64,000 bases of DNA from an uncultured Porphyromonadaceae bacterium (GTDB lineage Bacteria > Bacteroidota > Bacteroidia > Bacteroidales > Muribaculaceae): assembly GCA_947175545.1 (NCBI GenBank), contig CAMWNI010000003.1, positions 62,001 to 126,000 of the forward strand, in the 5' to 3' direction. This document shows positions 1-9,619 of this stretch, piece by piece. Position 1 is the first letter of the stretch; every line of letters starts with the position of its first letter. The notes under the pieces were generated by a model. The model made no database searches. It was not told where the DNA came from and was given only the letters and a program-made list of their open reading frames with translations. Both the position numbers and the translations under genes were made by a program.

Positions 1-161
1 GTGGCGAAAATATCGTTAACAAGTCCACGGCCGAGGTCAACGTAACCGACTTCATGCCGCTGCTTGGAGCCGGAGCAGGTTCGACGTCTAAATTTACCTT
101 CACTATCACTGATAACAAGGGTAACGTCAAGGTAACCACTTTTACTATCAAAGTCGCATAA
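1..161 (+). CDS. C-terminal end of an exported/surface protein (partial, cut by window start)
   Basis: Open frame from base 3 (GENIVNKSTAEVNVTDFMPLLGAGAGSTSKFTFTITDNKGNVKVTTFTIKVA*) ending at TAA 159-161, followed closely by the next lipoprotein gene. Confidence 0.6.
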   Translation, partial: GENIVNKSTAEVNVTDFMPLLGAGAGSTSKFTFTITDNKGNVKVTTFTIKVA

Positions 162-188
162 ATCTTATCCTTTAATTATTGAATCGTT

Positions 189-2369
189 ATGAAAATCAGT
201 AAGATTTATCCCATTTTTGGCGCTGCTGCAATGATTGCGGTGCTGGCAGGCTGCTCAGAGGAGCAGACCCTTCCCGTGGGCGAGGGTAAGATTTTTCTCT
301 CGGCCCGCGTAAACTCCGATGTAGTCGTCGAATCGCGCGCTGAAGCCGAAGATGAACTTGCCGCCTCAACCCAGATTTGGATTAGCTCTTCCGAGGGCGT
401 TGTACGCAAATATTCATCCATGAGTGAAGTGCCTGCATCGGGTGTGACGCTTCTGAGCGGACAGTACACGATTCAGGCCTGGGCCGGCAAGGCTGCCTAT
501 GCCTCGTTCGACGACCGTTGGTTTGAAGGCTCCGAGTCCTTCGAAATTACGGCCGGTGACCGTAAGTCAATCGAAGTTACATGCAAAATTGCCAATGTCT
601 GCGCATCTGTCAGCTATGACGAAGACCTTGCCGGACTGCTGACCGATGCCGTAATGACTGTCGGCCACCGTGGCGGAACTCTCGAATTTGAAGGCACCGA
701 TGATGCTCGTCGCGGCTATTTCATGATGCCTGACGGCATTACCTCGCTTGACTGGACTCTGACTGCCACTGCCGACGGCAAGGCGTTTACAAAGACCGGC
801 GTGATTGAAAACGTAGAACCGGCCCATGAATATCGTCTCAACATTGTTTCCAATGCGTCAAAGGAGGAAATCGGCGGCGCTTGGATTACCATTGAGGTTG
901 ACGACACGATGATTGAAAGCGAGGACCAGGTGACAATCACAACCCCGCCCGCTATTACCGGCTACGGATTTGATATCAAAACGCCCGTAGCGGCCGAGAG
1001 TGGCTCTGTCGGACGAAAGAGTGTGTACGTCAGTGCATCCTCCAGGCTCACCGAAGTGCAGATCAGCGGCCTTCCCGGAATTGAGGCGTTCGACTTTGTC
1101 CGCGCCAATGCTCAGGTAATTGAAGATCTTGCTGCGAAGGGCATAATGGCTCAGGTTGAGAACTTTGACAACGGCGCTCAGATGATGAAGCTTATTTTTG
1201 AAGACACGTTCCTCAATGAGCTTCCCAATAGTGATGAACCTTATGAAATCTGCATCCGGGCCAAGGACCTTGGCAATAAGGTGACCTCGGCCGTCCTGAC
1301 CCTCAAGATCAGCGAGGCTCCCGTTATCACAACAGACGCTCCTGAGGCTGACAGTTATGACTCAGTGACCCTGCAGGGCCAGGTTGTAAAGGACGGACTG
1401 GAAAGCGTCGGTTTCCTATATCGTCTTAAGGGCGGCGACGCAGACTGGCAATATGTCGCCGGTCAGGCCGTATCTGGTGGTGGATTCGCTAAGGGCGATA
1501 TTTATCAGGCTGTAGTTTCTGCCGGCTCTTATGACGCTGAGGTCGAATACAAGGCCGTCTGCGGAACCGCTGCCGACCCGACTTCATTCCAGGCCGACGT
1601 GATGGCCGTTGCGACCAAACCGACTCCTCAGCTCCCTAACCGAGACATGGAGGAATGGTCAAATACCGGCACCAAGAATTGCATAATCCCCGTAGCAAAC
1701 GGTGGCGTTGCTTTCTGGGACTGCGGTAATCATGGAGCTATCACTATGGGCAAGAACGTGACCGAATCATCCTCAGAGAAGCGCCACAGCGGTTCGCTGT
1801 CAGCCAGACTGAAGTCTGATTTTGTCGGAGTTGGCGCATTGGGTAAGCTTGCTTCCGGCAACATCTGTGTCGGTGAATATCTGAAGACTGACGGCACTAA
1901 CGGCGTGTTCGGATTCGGCCGTCAGTTCAACTTTGACGGTCTGCGCCCGAAAGCGCTCCGCCTCTGGGTTCACTACACCCCCGTAGCGGTCTCTCATACA
2001 GGCAAGGGTTGCACTCTCAAAAAGGGTGACATGGACATGGCCCACATCTTCGTCGCTCTGTTTGACGACACTGACCCCGACACTGCCGATGGTGTGGCAC
2101 CCTTCATTGTGCGCACCAATCCGTCAAAGCCTAAGTATTTTAATCGCGATGCCGATTGGATTATGGCCTACGGCGAAAAGATCCTGACTGACGCTACTCC
2201 CGGCTCTTCAATGGTTGAACTTGAAATCCCGATTGAATATAAGTCCGGCTCAGACGCCCGCATTCCGCAGTATCTGACAATTGTCTGCACTGCCTCAAAG
2301 GAGGGTGACTATTATACCGGCGGCAGCGGCTCCACGCTCTATGTCGACGACTTCCAGCTCGTCTACTGA
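189..2369 (+). CDS. Exported lipoprotein, DUF4493/PCMD-like (putative carbohydrate-binding surface protein)
   Basis: Lipobox-like signal MKISKIYPIFGAAAMIAVLAGC; repeated beta-sandwich-like segments; C-terminal ...STLYVDDFQLVY typical of PCMD-type ends. Confidence 0.65.
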   Translation: MKISKIYPIFGAAAMIAVLAGCSEEQTLPVGEGKIFLSARVNSDVVVESRAEAEDELAASTQIWISSSEGVVRKYSSMSEVPASGVTLLSGQYTIQAWAGKAAYASFDDRWFEGSESFEITAGDRKSIEVTCKIANVCASVSYDEDLAGLLTDAVMTVGHRGGTLEFEGTDDARRGYFMMPDGITSLDWTLTATADGKAFTKTGVIENVEPAHEYRLNIVSNASKEEIGGAWITIEVDDTMIESEDQVTITTPPAITGYGFDIKTPVAAESGSVGRKSVYVSASSRLTEVQISGLPGIEAFDFVRANAQVIEDLAAKGIMAQVENFDNGAQMMKLIFEDTFLNELPNSDEPYEICIRAKDLGNKVTSAVLTLKISEAPVITTDAPEADSYDSVTLQGQVVKDGLESVGFLYRLKGGDADWQYVAGQAVSGGGFAKGDIYQAVVSAGSYDAEVEYKAVCGTAADPTSFQADVMAVATKPTPQLPNRDMEEWSNTGTKNCIIPVANGGVAFWDCGNHGAITMGKNVTESSSEKRHSGSLSARLKSDFVGVGALGKLASGNICVGEYLKTDGTNGVFGFGRQFNFDGLRPKALRLWVHYTPVAVSHTGKGCTLKKGDMDMAHIFVALFDDTDPDTADGVAPFIVRTNPSKPKYFNRDADWIMAYGEKILTDATPGSSMVELEIPIEYKSGSDARIPQYLTIVCTASKEGDYYTGGSGSTLYVDDFQLVY

Positions 2370-2458
2370 TTAATATCAACCTGATTCTTACCGGGCGGCG
2401 CATTGGTTCTCAGCTTATGTGTCGCCCGTTATTTTTATTTCTAAATTCCTCTTACCCC

Positions 2459-2926
2459 ATGATTCGGAAATGCATGCTCAGCAGCCGGTCTCTGATCTCA
2501 ACAATCATTACGCTGCTCTTACTCATAGGTCTGATGGTCTTCTTGATGATGAACGGCCAGGTTCTTGCCGGTGAAATAATTGCGGCTACGATCGTTGCGC
2601 TCTCTGTCGCTGCCATGTTCTATATGCCGATGAAAGTCGAGGTGACGCCCCGTGACCTCATCATATATTGCTCGGCTCGCGTTAAGGTCATTCCTCTTGA
2701 AACGATTGAGTCTGCCCGTCTGTTCAACGCAATGTCTACGCCAACAATGCGTCTTTGCGGCAGTGGCGGCCTCTATGGCTACTGGGGCTGGTTCAGGAAC
2801 CGCTCCGTCGGCACTTTCTTCGCCTACTGCTCCAATCTCTCCGACGGGATACTCATTCGCCTGACCTCCGGCCGCCAATACCTCATCAGCCCTGCTGACG
2901 CCCCCGCCTTCCTCTCCGCCCTCTGA
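2459..2926 (+). CDS. Small membrane protein with PH-like domain
   Basis: ORF 2417-2926; likely start ATG 2459 (MIRKCMLSSRSLIS); two N-terminal TM segments followed by a PH-like beta domain (VEVTPRDLIIYCSARVKVIPLETIESARLF). Confidence 0.5.
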   Translation: MIRKCMLSSRSLISTIITLLLLIGLMVFLMMNGQVLAGEIIAATIVALSVAAMFYMPMKVEVTPRDLIIYCSARVKVIPLETIESARLFNAMSTPTMRLCGSGGLYGYWGWFRNRSVGTFFAYCSNLSDGILIRLTSGRQYLISPADAPAFLSAL

Positions 2927-3045
2927 TTTTGGCAAACACTGACTGAGAGAGATTCTTTTCGGTAATGTGATTGTACTATTTCTGTTTTTTTGTCCTTAAA
3001 AACTCATTTTTTCTCATTCGTGTTTCATGTTTCATTTAAAATACG

Positions 3046-3053
3046 TAAATTTG
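3046..3053 (+). promoter_or_regulatory. Bacteroidetes -7 box (TAAATTTG) of alaS
   Basis: TAAATTTGC about 33 nt upstream of alaS ATG; matches consensus TAnnTTTG. Confidence 0.55.
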
Positions 3054-3086
3054 CGTGTTAAAAACTATTGAAACAAAAGTAAATCT

Positions 3087-5711
3087 ATGCTTACCGCAAA
3101 GGAAATACGCGAGTCTTTCAAGGACTTTTTCCAAACCAAGGGCCACCAGATTGTGCCTTCTGCCCCCATGGTCATCAAGGATGACCCCACTCTGATGTTT
3201 ACAAACGCCGGAATGAACCAGTTTAAGGATATCATTCTCGGCAACAAGGCTGCGAAGTACCGGCGCGTCGCTGACTCGCAGAAGTGTCTCCGCGTCAGCG
3301 GCAAGCACAACGACCTTGAGGAGGTCGGAATGGACACATATCATCACACCATGTTTGAGATGCTCGGAAACTGGAGCTTCGGCGACTATTTCAAGCAAGA
3401 AGCCATTGACTGGGCATGGGAATATCTCGTTGACGTTCTCAAACTGGACCCTGAACGGCTTTATGCAACCGTTTTTGAAGGCTCAAAAGAAGAGGGCCTG
3501 ACGCGTGACGACGAAGCCGCTGCTATCTGGGAAAAGCATCTGCCCGCTGACCATATCATCAACGGCAACAAGCACGATAACTTTTGGGAAATGGGCGACA
3601 CCGGCCCCTGCGGCCCCTGCTCCGAAATTCACATTGACCTGCGTCCGCAGGCCGAACGCGAACAGATTCCCGGCCGTGACCTGGTCAACCATGACCATCC
3701 GCAGGTAATTGAAATCTGGAACCTCGTGTTCATGCAGTATAACCGAAAGGCCGATGGCTCGCTGGAACCCCTGCCCGCCAAGGTTATTGACACCGGCATG
3801 GGCTTCGAACGTCTCTGCATGGCTCTTCAGGGCAAGACCTCAAACTATGATACCGACGTCTTCACCCCTCTGATCGCAACAATCTCGCGTCTGAGTGGCA
3901 AGAAGTATGGCGACGACAAGAAGGTCGACATCGCAATGCGCGTCATTGCCGACCATGTCCGCACAATTGCTTTCTCCATTGCTGACAGTCAGCTGCCCGG
4001 AAACGCCAAGGCCGGCTATGTTATCCGCCGAATCCTGCGTCGTGCCGTCCGTTATGCCTATACCTTCCTCGAACGTCGCGAAGCGTTCATGTATCAGCTT
4101 GTCGACACTCTGATTGAGTCAATGGGCGAGGCTTATCCTGAACTGCCCAAGCAGCGTGAACTCATCATGCGTGTAATCAAGGAAGAGGAAGACTCTTTCC
4201 TCCGCACGCTTGAAAACGGCATCCGTCTGCTTGACCAGGCAATGGCCGAGGCAAAATCCAAGGGGCAGACGGAAATCTCCGGCAAACAGGCCTTCGTTCT
4301 GTACGATACTTACGGTTTCCCGCTTGACCTGACTGAACTGATCCTGAAAGAAAACGGCATGACCTTGGACAATAAGGAGTTTGACGCTGAAATGCAGGCT
4401 CAGAAAGATCGCGCGCGTGCCGCCGCCGCCGTTGAGGCTACTGACTGGGTTGTGCTGAACCAGGGCGAGCAGGAATTCGTCGGCTACGACCTGACGGCAT
4501 GTCCGGCCCGGATTCTCCGTTACCGCAAGGTGAAGCAGAAAGGTCGCGAATATTACCAGATTGTCCTTTCCCGGACTCCGTTCTACGGTGAAATGGGTGG
4601 CCAGGTCGGTGACCGGGGCTATCTCAGCGACGATATTACCGGCGAAAAAAACGAAATTTATGACACCAAGCGCGAAAATGGCATGAGCGTGCATCTTGCC
4701 GCAAAACTCCCCTCCAATCCTCAGGCGCAGTTCACTGCCGCCATTGACGTTGAGGCCCGTCGCGCAACTGAATGTAACCACACGGCGACTCACTTGCTCC
4801 ATTTGGCCCTGCGCCAGGTTCTCGGAACCCATGTGGAACAGAAAGGCTCGTTCGTTAGCCCTGATCTGCTCCGTTTTGACTTCAGCCACTTCCAGAAGGT
4901 GACACCTGAGGAACTCCGCAAGGTCGAACACCTGGCCAATGCGATTGTACGCAAGGCGATTCCGCTTGATGAACACCGCTCGATTCCAATTGAATCGGCC
5001 CGCGAAATGGGTGCAATGGCCCTGTTTGGCGAAAAGTATGGCGACGAAGTCCGCGTGATCCGCTATGGCGAAAGCATCGAACTCTGCGGTGGCACTCATG
5101 TGCCTAACACCGGCTGCATCGGCATGATTCGTATTGTTTCCGAAGGATCTACCGCCGCTGGCATTCGTCGCATCGAAGCCCGCACGGGCGAGGCTGTTGA
5201 AAACGACCTTGACATGCTTCAGGACACCCTGGACGACATCGCAAAGATGTTCAACAACGCCTCTGACCTGCGCGCCGCACTGCGCAAAGCCCTTGCTGAA
5301 AACGCTGAACTGCGCAAGCAGGCCGAGGAAGTGGCCAAACAGAAACTCAGCGAAATGGCTGCTGCCTTGGTCAAGAAGGCCACTATGGTCAATGGCGTTC
5401 AGATAATCGACTTCCGCGGCAAGATGCGTTCGGATGCGGTGAAGAATCTCGCATTTGCCGTTCGTCAGTTGGTTGGCGATCACACGGCCTTCCTTTCTGC
5501 AACAACAGATGATGCCGGCAAGCCCTTACTCACCGTAATGCTGACCGAAGACCTCGTCAAGGGTGGCATGAACGCGTCGGCAATTGTTCGCGAAGCGGCC
5601 AAGGCCATTAAGGGTGGTGGCGGCGGTCAACCCGGATTCGCCCAGGCCGGCGGCAAGGATAGCGAAGGCCTCGGAACTGCGGCTGATGCCCTTCTGGCGA
5701 ACTTTAAGTAA
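3087..5711 (+). CDS. alaS: Alanyl-tRNA synthetase
   Basis: [29 protein letters not shown]...[10 protein letters not shown]; editing-domain HTATHLLH and [11 protein letters not shown]-terminal [16 protein letters not shown]. Confidence 0.98.
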   Translation: MLTAKEIRESFKDFFQTKGHQIVPSAPMVIKDDPTLMFTNAGMNQFKDIILGNKAAKYRRVADSQKCLRVSGKHNDLEEVGMDTYHHTMFEMLGNWSFGDYFKQEAIDWAWEYLVDVLKLDPERLYATVFEGSKEEGLTRDDEAAAIWEKHLPADHIINGNKHDNFWEMGDTGPCGPCSEIHIDLRPQAEREQIPGRDLVNHDHPQVIEIWNLVFMQYNRKADGSLEPLPAKVIDTGMGFERLCMALQGKTSNYDTDVFTPLIATISRLSGKKYGDDKKVDIAMRVIADHVRTIAFSIADSQLPGNAKAGYVIRRILRRAVRYAYTFLERREAFMYQLVDTLIESMGEAYPELPKQRELIMRVIKEEEDSFLRTLENGIRLLDQAMAEAKSKGQTEISGKQAFVLYDTYGFPLDLTELILKENGMTLDNKEFDAEMQAQKDRARAAAAVEATDWVVLNQGEQEFVGYDLTACPARILRYRKVKQKGREYYQIVLSRTPFYGEMGGQVGDRGYLSDDITGEKNEIYDTKRENGMSVHLAAKLPSNPQAQFTAAIDVEARRATECNHTATHLLHLALRQVLGTHVEQKGSFVSPDLLRFDFSHFQKVTPEELRKVEHLANAIVRKAIPLDEHRSIPIESAREMGAMALFGEKYGDEVRVIRYGESIELCGGTHVPNTGCIGMIRIVSEGSTAAGIRRIEARTGEAVENDLDMLQDTLDDIAKMFNNASDLRAALRKALAENAELRKQAEEVAKQKLSEMAAALVKKATMVNGVQIIDFRGKMRSDAVKNLAFAVRQLVGDHTAFLSATTDDAGKPLLTVMLTEDLVKGGMNASAIVREAAKAIKGGGGGQPGFAQAGGKDSEGLGTAADALLANFK

Positions 5712-5728
5712 TCATAAATGGTTATAAT

Positions 5729-5770
5729 AGTTGTGAGGGGCTAAGCCTTGGCGCTTGCCCTTTCGCAACT
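5729..5770. other. Strong intergenic stem-loop between alaS and the acyl-CoA ligase
   Basis: AGTTGTGAGGGGC...GCCCTTTCGCAACT, ~12 bp stem with GU pairs plus inner AAGC/GCTT; no T-run after it. Confidence 0.5.
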
Positions 5771-5790
5771 CACGAATAATTAAGTAATTT

Positions 5791-7449
5791 ATGAGAAAAG
5801 ACGTTGTCATTCTGGTCGAAGAAATAATCCGTAAGCAGTGGGAGCATCTCGCGCTCACTGATTTCTACGGTATGGAGTTACAATACAAGGATGTGGCTCG
5901 CAAGATTGCGAAACTGCATCTGCTGTTTGAGCATGCCGGCATTCACCCCGGCGATAAAATTGCTATCTGTGGCAAAAATTCGGCTCAGTGGACGGTTGCG
6001 TTCTTTTCCGTTATGGCTTATGGCGCCGTGGTTGTGCCTCTGCTCCATGAGTTCAAACCTGACAACCTTCACCATCTGCTGACGCATAGTGACGCGCGTC
6101 TCTTTTTCGTTGACGACAGTGTCTACGAGAATCTCGACCCGTCTAACATGGCGGCGCTTGAGGGTGTCATCTCGCTCAAGGACTTCTCGCTGCTCCATAG
6201 CCGTTCGGCTCAGTTGACCGATGCCAGGTCACGCCTCAACGAACTGTTCGGTCAGAAATATCCCGAGCGCTTTACCCCGGAGGATGTGAAATACTTCGAG
6301 GTGACCGATGCTGAATCGCTTGCATTGATTAACTATACCAGCGGCTCAACCGGATTCAGCAAGGGTGTCATGCTGAGCCACAAGGCAATCTGGAGCAACA
6401 TCTACGCAATCCAATGTCTGCTGCCCGACCTGCCCAAGGCCGGCGACTCGATGGTCTGCCTGCTGCCGATGGCCCACATGTATGGCCTCGTAATCGAGAT
6501 GATTCATGGGTTCATCAAGGGCGCCCATCTGTTCTTCCTGACCCGCCAGCCCTCGCCGAAGGTGCTTCTTGATGCCTTCCGCATGGCCAAACCCAGGTTG
6601 ATTATCACCGTGCCGCTGATTATCGAAAAAATAATCAAGACAAAGGTTTTCCCGACCCTTGACAAGCCAATGACGCGCTTGCTGTTGAAAACGCCTGTTG
6701 TTGACAAGAAAATTCTCGAAAAAGTGCGAGTCGCGCTGATGGAGACATTTGGCGGCAACCTTGAGATGATGATTGTCGGGGGGGCGGCGCTCAACCGGGA
6801 AGTGGAAGAGTTCCTGACGCGCATCAAGTTCCCGATTACCGTAGGCTACGGTATGACCGAGTGCGCACCGCTGATCGGCTACACTCATCATTCGACGTTC
6901 CGCCACGGATGTTGTGGACAGGTCGTTCCGCGCATGGATGTCAAGATTCAGAGTCCCGACCCTGAACACATTCCCGGCGAAATTCTCGTTAAGGGCGACA
7001 ACGTCATGCTTGGTTACTACAAGAACCCTGATGCGACCAAGGCCGTGATGAGGCCCGATGGCTGGATGCTCACCGGCGACGTCGGCACCCTTGACAAGGA
7101 TAACTATATCTATATCCGCGGCCGCAATAAGACGATGATTCTTGGTCCGAGCGGTCAGAACATCTATCCGGAGGAAATCGAGCAGAAAATTAACAACATG
7201 CCGCTCGTTGCTGAAAGTCTCGTTATTGATGCCGGCGAGGGCAAGTTGCAGGCTCTGATTTATCCTGACCTGGACGAGGTCCGCAAAGAGGGTCTCACTC
7301 AGGAGCAGATTCGCGAACGTCTTCAGACGGAAATAGACGAAGTCAACGCATTGCTCGAAACTTACAGCCGCATTTCGTCGCTGAAAGTGATGTCCGAGGA
7401 GTTCGAAAAGACCCCGAAGCGTTCAATAAAGCGTTATCTATACACATAA
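5791..7449 (+). CDS. AMP-dependent synthetase / long-chain fatty acid-CoA ligase
   Basis: AMP-binding motif NYTSGSTGFSKGVMLSH; GYGMTECAP; TGDVGTLDKDNYIYIRGR; C-terminal KTPKRSIKRYLY. Confidence 0.93.
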   Translation: MRKDVVILVEEIIRKQWEHLALTDFYGMELQYKDVARKIAKLHLLFEHAGIHPGDKIAICGKNSAQWTVAFFSVMAYGAVVVPLLHEFKPDNLHHLLTHSDARLFFVDDSVYENLDPSNMAALEGVISLKDFSLLHSRSAQLTDARSRLNELFGQKYPERFTPEDVKYFEVTDAESLALINYTSGSTGFSKGVMLSHKAIWSNIYAIQCLLPDLPKAGDSMVCLLPMAHMYGLVIEMIHGFIKGAHLFFLTRQPSPKVLLDAFRMAKPRLIITVPLIIEKIIKTKVFPTLDKPMTRLLLKTPVVDKKILEKVRVALMETFGGNLEMMIVGGAALNREVEEFLTRIKFPITVGYGMTECAPLIGYTHHSTFRHGCCGQVVPRMDVKIQSPDPEHIPGEILVKGDNVMLGYYKNPDATKAVMRPDGWMLTGDVGTLDKDNYIYIRGRNKTMILGPSGQNIYPEEIEQKINNMPLVAESLVIDAGEGKLQALIYPDLDEVRKEGLTQEQIRERLQTEIDEVNALLETYSRISSLKVMSEEFEKTPKRSIKRYLYT

Positions 7450-7498
7450 ATTATAAAACAACTGAAAATAAACCGATTTTTACGTATTTCTCTCACAC

Positions 7499-9580
7499 AT
7501 GAAAAAACTGATACTCTCATCTTTGATAGCCTCCATGGCCCTCTCGGCAAGTGCTGTTCCGGCAAAGCGCGGTCCTTACCGCTCATTCAACGCTGACGGC
7601 ACGGAAATCACAGTTCAGCGCGTAGGTGATGAAAATGGCTCATGGTTCCTCGATATGGATGGTAACCTGCTGATGTCGACCGAACGCGGTTTCGAATATG
7701 CCCGCATAGAGGCTGACGGATCGCTACGTCGCTCCGAGGCGCCGGTCAAGTTTTCCCGCTCGCTGCTGCCTGCCAAGGCGCCGCTGACGTCCGTGACTGC
7801 TTCGGCCATCGGCCGATTCCCCGGCACTGCTTTCCCCTCGACAGGAAAGCAGAAGGCCCTCGTCGTTCTCGTTGAATTTCAGGACACCAAGTTCAAACTT
7901 GGCGACAAGGCCCACCAGTATTTTTCTGACATGCTCAACAAGGAAGGTTTCAGCGAATACAATGGCACAGGTTGCGCCCACGAGTATTTCTTGGAAATGA
8001 GCGGCGGCAACTTTGACTGCGATTTTGACGTCTATGGTCCGGTAACGCTTGCAAACAACTACAAGACTTATGGCGCGAACGCATCGAACGGCGCCATTGA
8101 CCCCAATGCTTACAAGATGGTTGTCGAGGCCTGCGACGCTCTGGATTCGACCGTGGATTTCAGCCAGTATGATCGCGATAATGACGGATATATTGACAAC
8201 GTATTCGTTTTTTATGCCGGCGAAGGCGAGGCCACGGCCTATCCTGAAAACTCGAACCTGATCTGGCCGCATGCTTACGACGTGTCTTATTATGGCCGCT
8301 GGACCTACGACGGCAAGATTCTGGGTTCATACGGATGCACCAACGAGTGGCAGACGGAATATGAGCAGACCGGTTGGAACAAAGTTGAACTGGTCGATGA
8401 ATATCCTGACGGAGTCGGAACGTTTGTCCACGAGTTCAGTCACATCCTCGGCCTTCCTGACCTCTATCTGACCGATGAAGACGAACTTGGCTCGAACGAA
8501 CAGGGTTACTTCACTCCCGGCGAATGGAGTGTGCTTGACTACGGTCCTTACAATAACAACGGCAGAACTCCTCCGGCCTATTCCGCATTCGAGCGTAACG
8601 CCCTCGGTTGGATGACGCTTGAGGAACTGACCGCTGAAACCGAAACCGGCAAACTCACGCATATCGAAGAGTCGAACCACGCCTATTCGATTACGAACCC
8701 GAAGAATGCAAATGAATTCTATCTGTTCGAATGTCGCAAGCGTTCCGGCTGGGACAAATATATCCCTGCCGACGGCATGCTCGTCTGGCATATTGACTAT
8801 GACACTAACCGCTGGGCGCAGAACACGGTCAATAACAAAGGATCGCACCAGTACGTCGATCTTATCGAAGCTGACGGTATAACCGAAAAAATGTATCGTA
8901 ACGGCGGTGACTGCTTCCCCGGAACCTCGAAAGTCACTGAACTGTCAACCAAATGGTGGAACAACACATCAACCGGTCTGAAACTTTCTGAAATTACGCT
9001 GAATGCCGATAAGGAAGTGACGTTTACGGTCTCAGGGCCTAAGAATCCGAGCGGCGGCAATGGTGAAACGGGCGATTGGCTTTCGATTGTTGACGTCATC
9101 AACTCTTCGATGAACGGCGATGATGCGACGGTGCGCGGCTACATTGTCGGTTATGTGAAGTCTGGCCAGTTCTCGGCTAGGGGCGTTGAATTCAGCGCCA
9201 CAAACGCTGTTTTGACAAATATTGTCATGGCTGATACTCCTGACGAAACCGATATCACCAACTGCATCCCGGTTCAGCTTGAAAAGCAATCCGAAGCGCG
9301 CCAGGACCTTAACCTGTCCGATAATCCGTCAATGCTCGGCAAGCAGGTTGAAGTTTACGGCAAACTGTCGACCTACATGAGCGTATCGGCGCTGAAACAG
9401 GTGAAAACCTACACTTTGATAGGCGCCGCTGAACCGGACCCGGATCCGGACGAATCGTCTATTGTCGAGGTCGGTGCCACTTCTGTTGGCGCTCCGCTCT
9501 TTGACCTTCAGGGACGTCGGGTTCTCGCTCCGCGCGCAGGTAGCCTCTACATCCGTGCCGGAAAAGTAATACGCTATTAA
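7499..9580 (+). CDS. Exported M6-family metalloprotease with C-terminal OB-fold/DUF6359-like region
   Basis: Signal peptide; zinc motif HEFSHILGLPDLY; GYIDNVFVFYAGEGEA; C-terminal OB-like domain (VRGYIVGYVKSG...VQLEK) and LFDLQGRRV tail. Confidence 0.88.
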   Translation: MKKLILSSLIASMALSASAVPAKRGPYRSFNADGTEITVQRVGDENGSWFLDMDGNLLMSTERGFEYARIEADGSLRRSEAPVKFSRSLLPAKAPLTSVTASAIGRFPGTAFPSTGKQKALVVLVEFQDTKFKLGDKAHQYFSDMLNKEGFSEYNGTGCAHEYFLEMSGGNFDCDFDVYGPVTLANNYKTYGANASNGAIDPNAYKMVVEACDALDSTVDFSQYDRDNDGYIDNVFVFYAGEGEATAYPENSNLIWPHAYDVSYYGRWTYDGKILGSYGCTNEWQTEYEQTGWNKVELVDEYPDGVGTFVHEFSHILGLPDLYLTDEDELGSNEQGYFTPGEWSVLDYGPYNNNGRTPPAYSAFERNALGWMTLEELTAETETGKLTHIEESNHAYSITNPKNANEFYLFECRKRSGWDKYIPADGMLVWHIDYDTNRWAQNTVNNKGSHQYVDLIEADGITEKMYRNGGDCFPGTSKVTELSTKWWNNTSTGLKLSEITLNADKEVTFTVSGPKNPSGGNGETGDWLSIVDVINSSMNGDDATVRGYIVGYVKSGQFSARGVEFSATNAVLTNIVMADTPDETDITNCIPVQLEKQSEARQDLNLSDNPSMLGKQVEVYGKLSTYMSVSALKQVKTYTLIGAAEPDPDPDESSIVEVGATSVGAPLFDLQGRRVLAPRAGSLYIRAGKVIRY

Positions 9581-9619
9581 CCACTCTTTTTTATAAACCA
9601 ATTAAACCAATCAATTATC

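Noticed and set aside
4119-5483. 454 aa minus-strand ORF antisense to alaS
   Set aside because: Shadow ORF of a highly conserved gene; translation (His/Phe/Ala-rich) shows no recognisable motif and no promoter or RBS context
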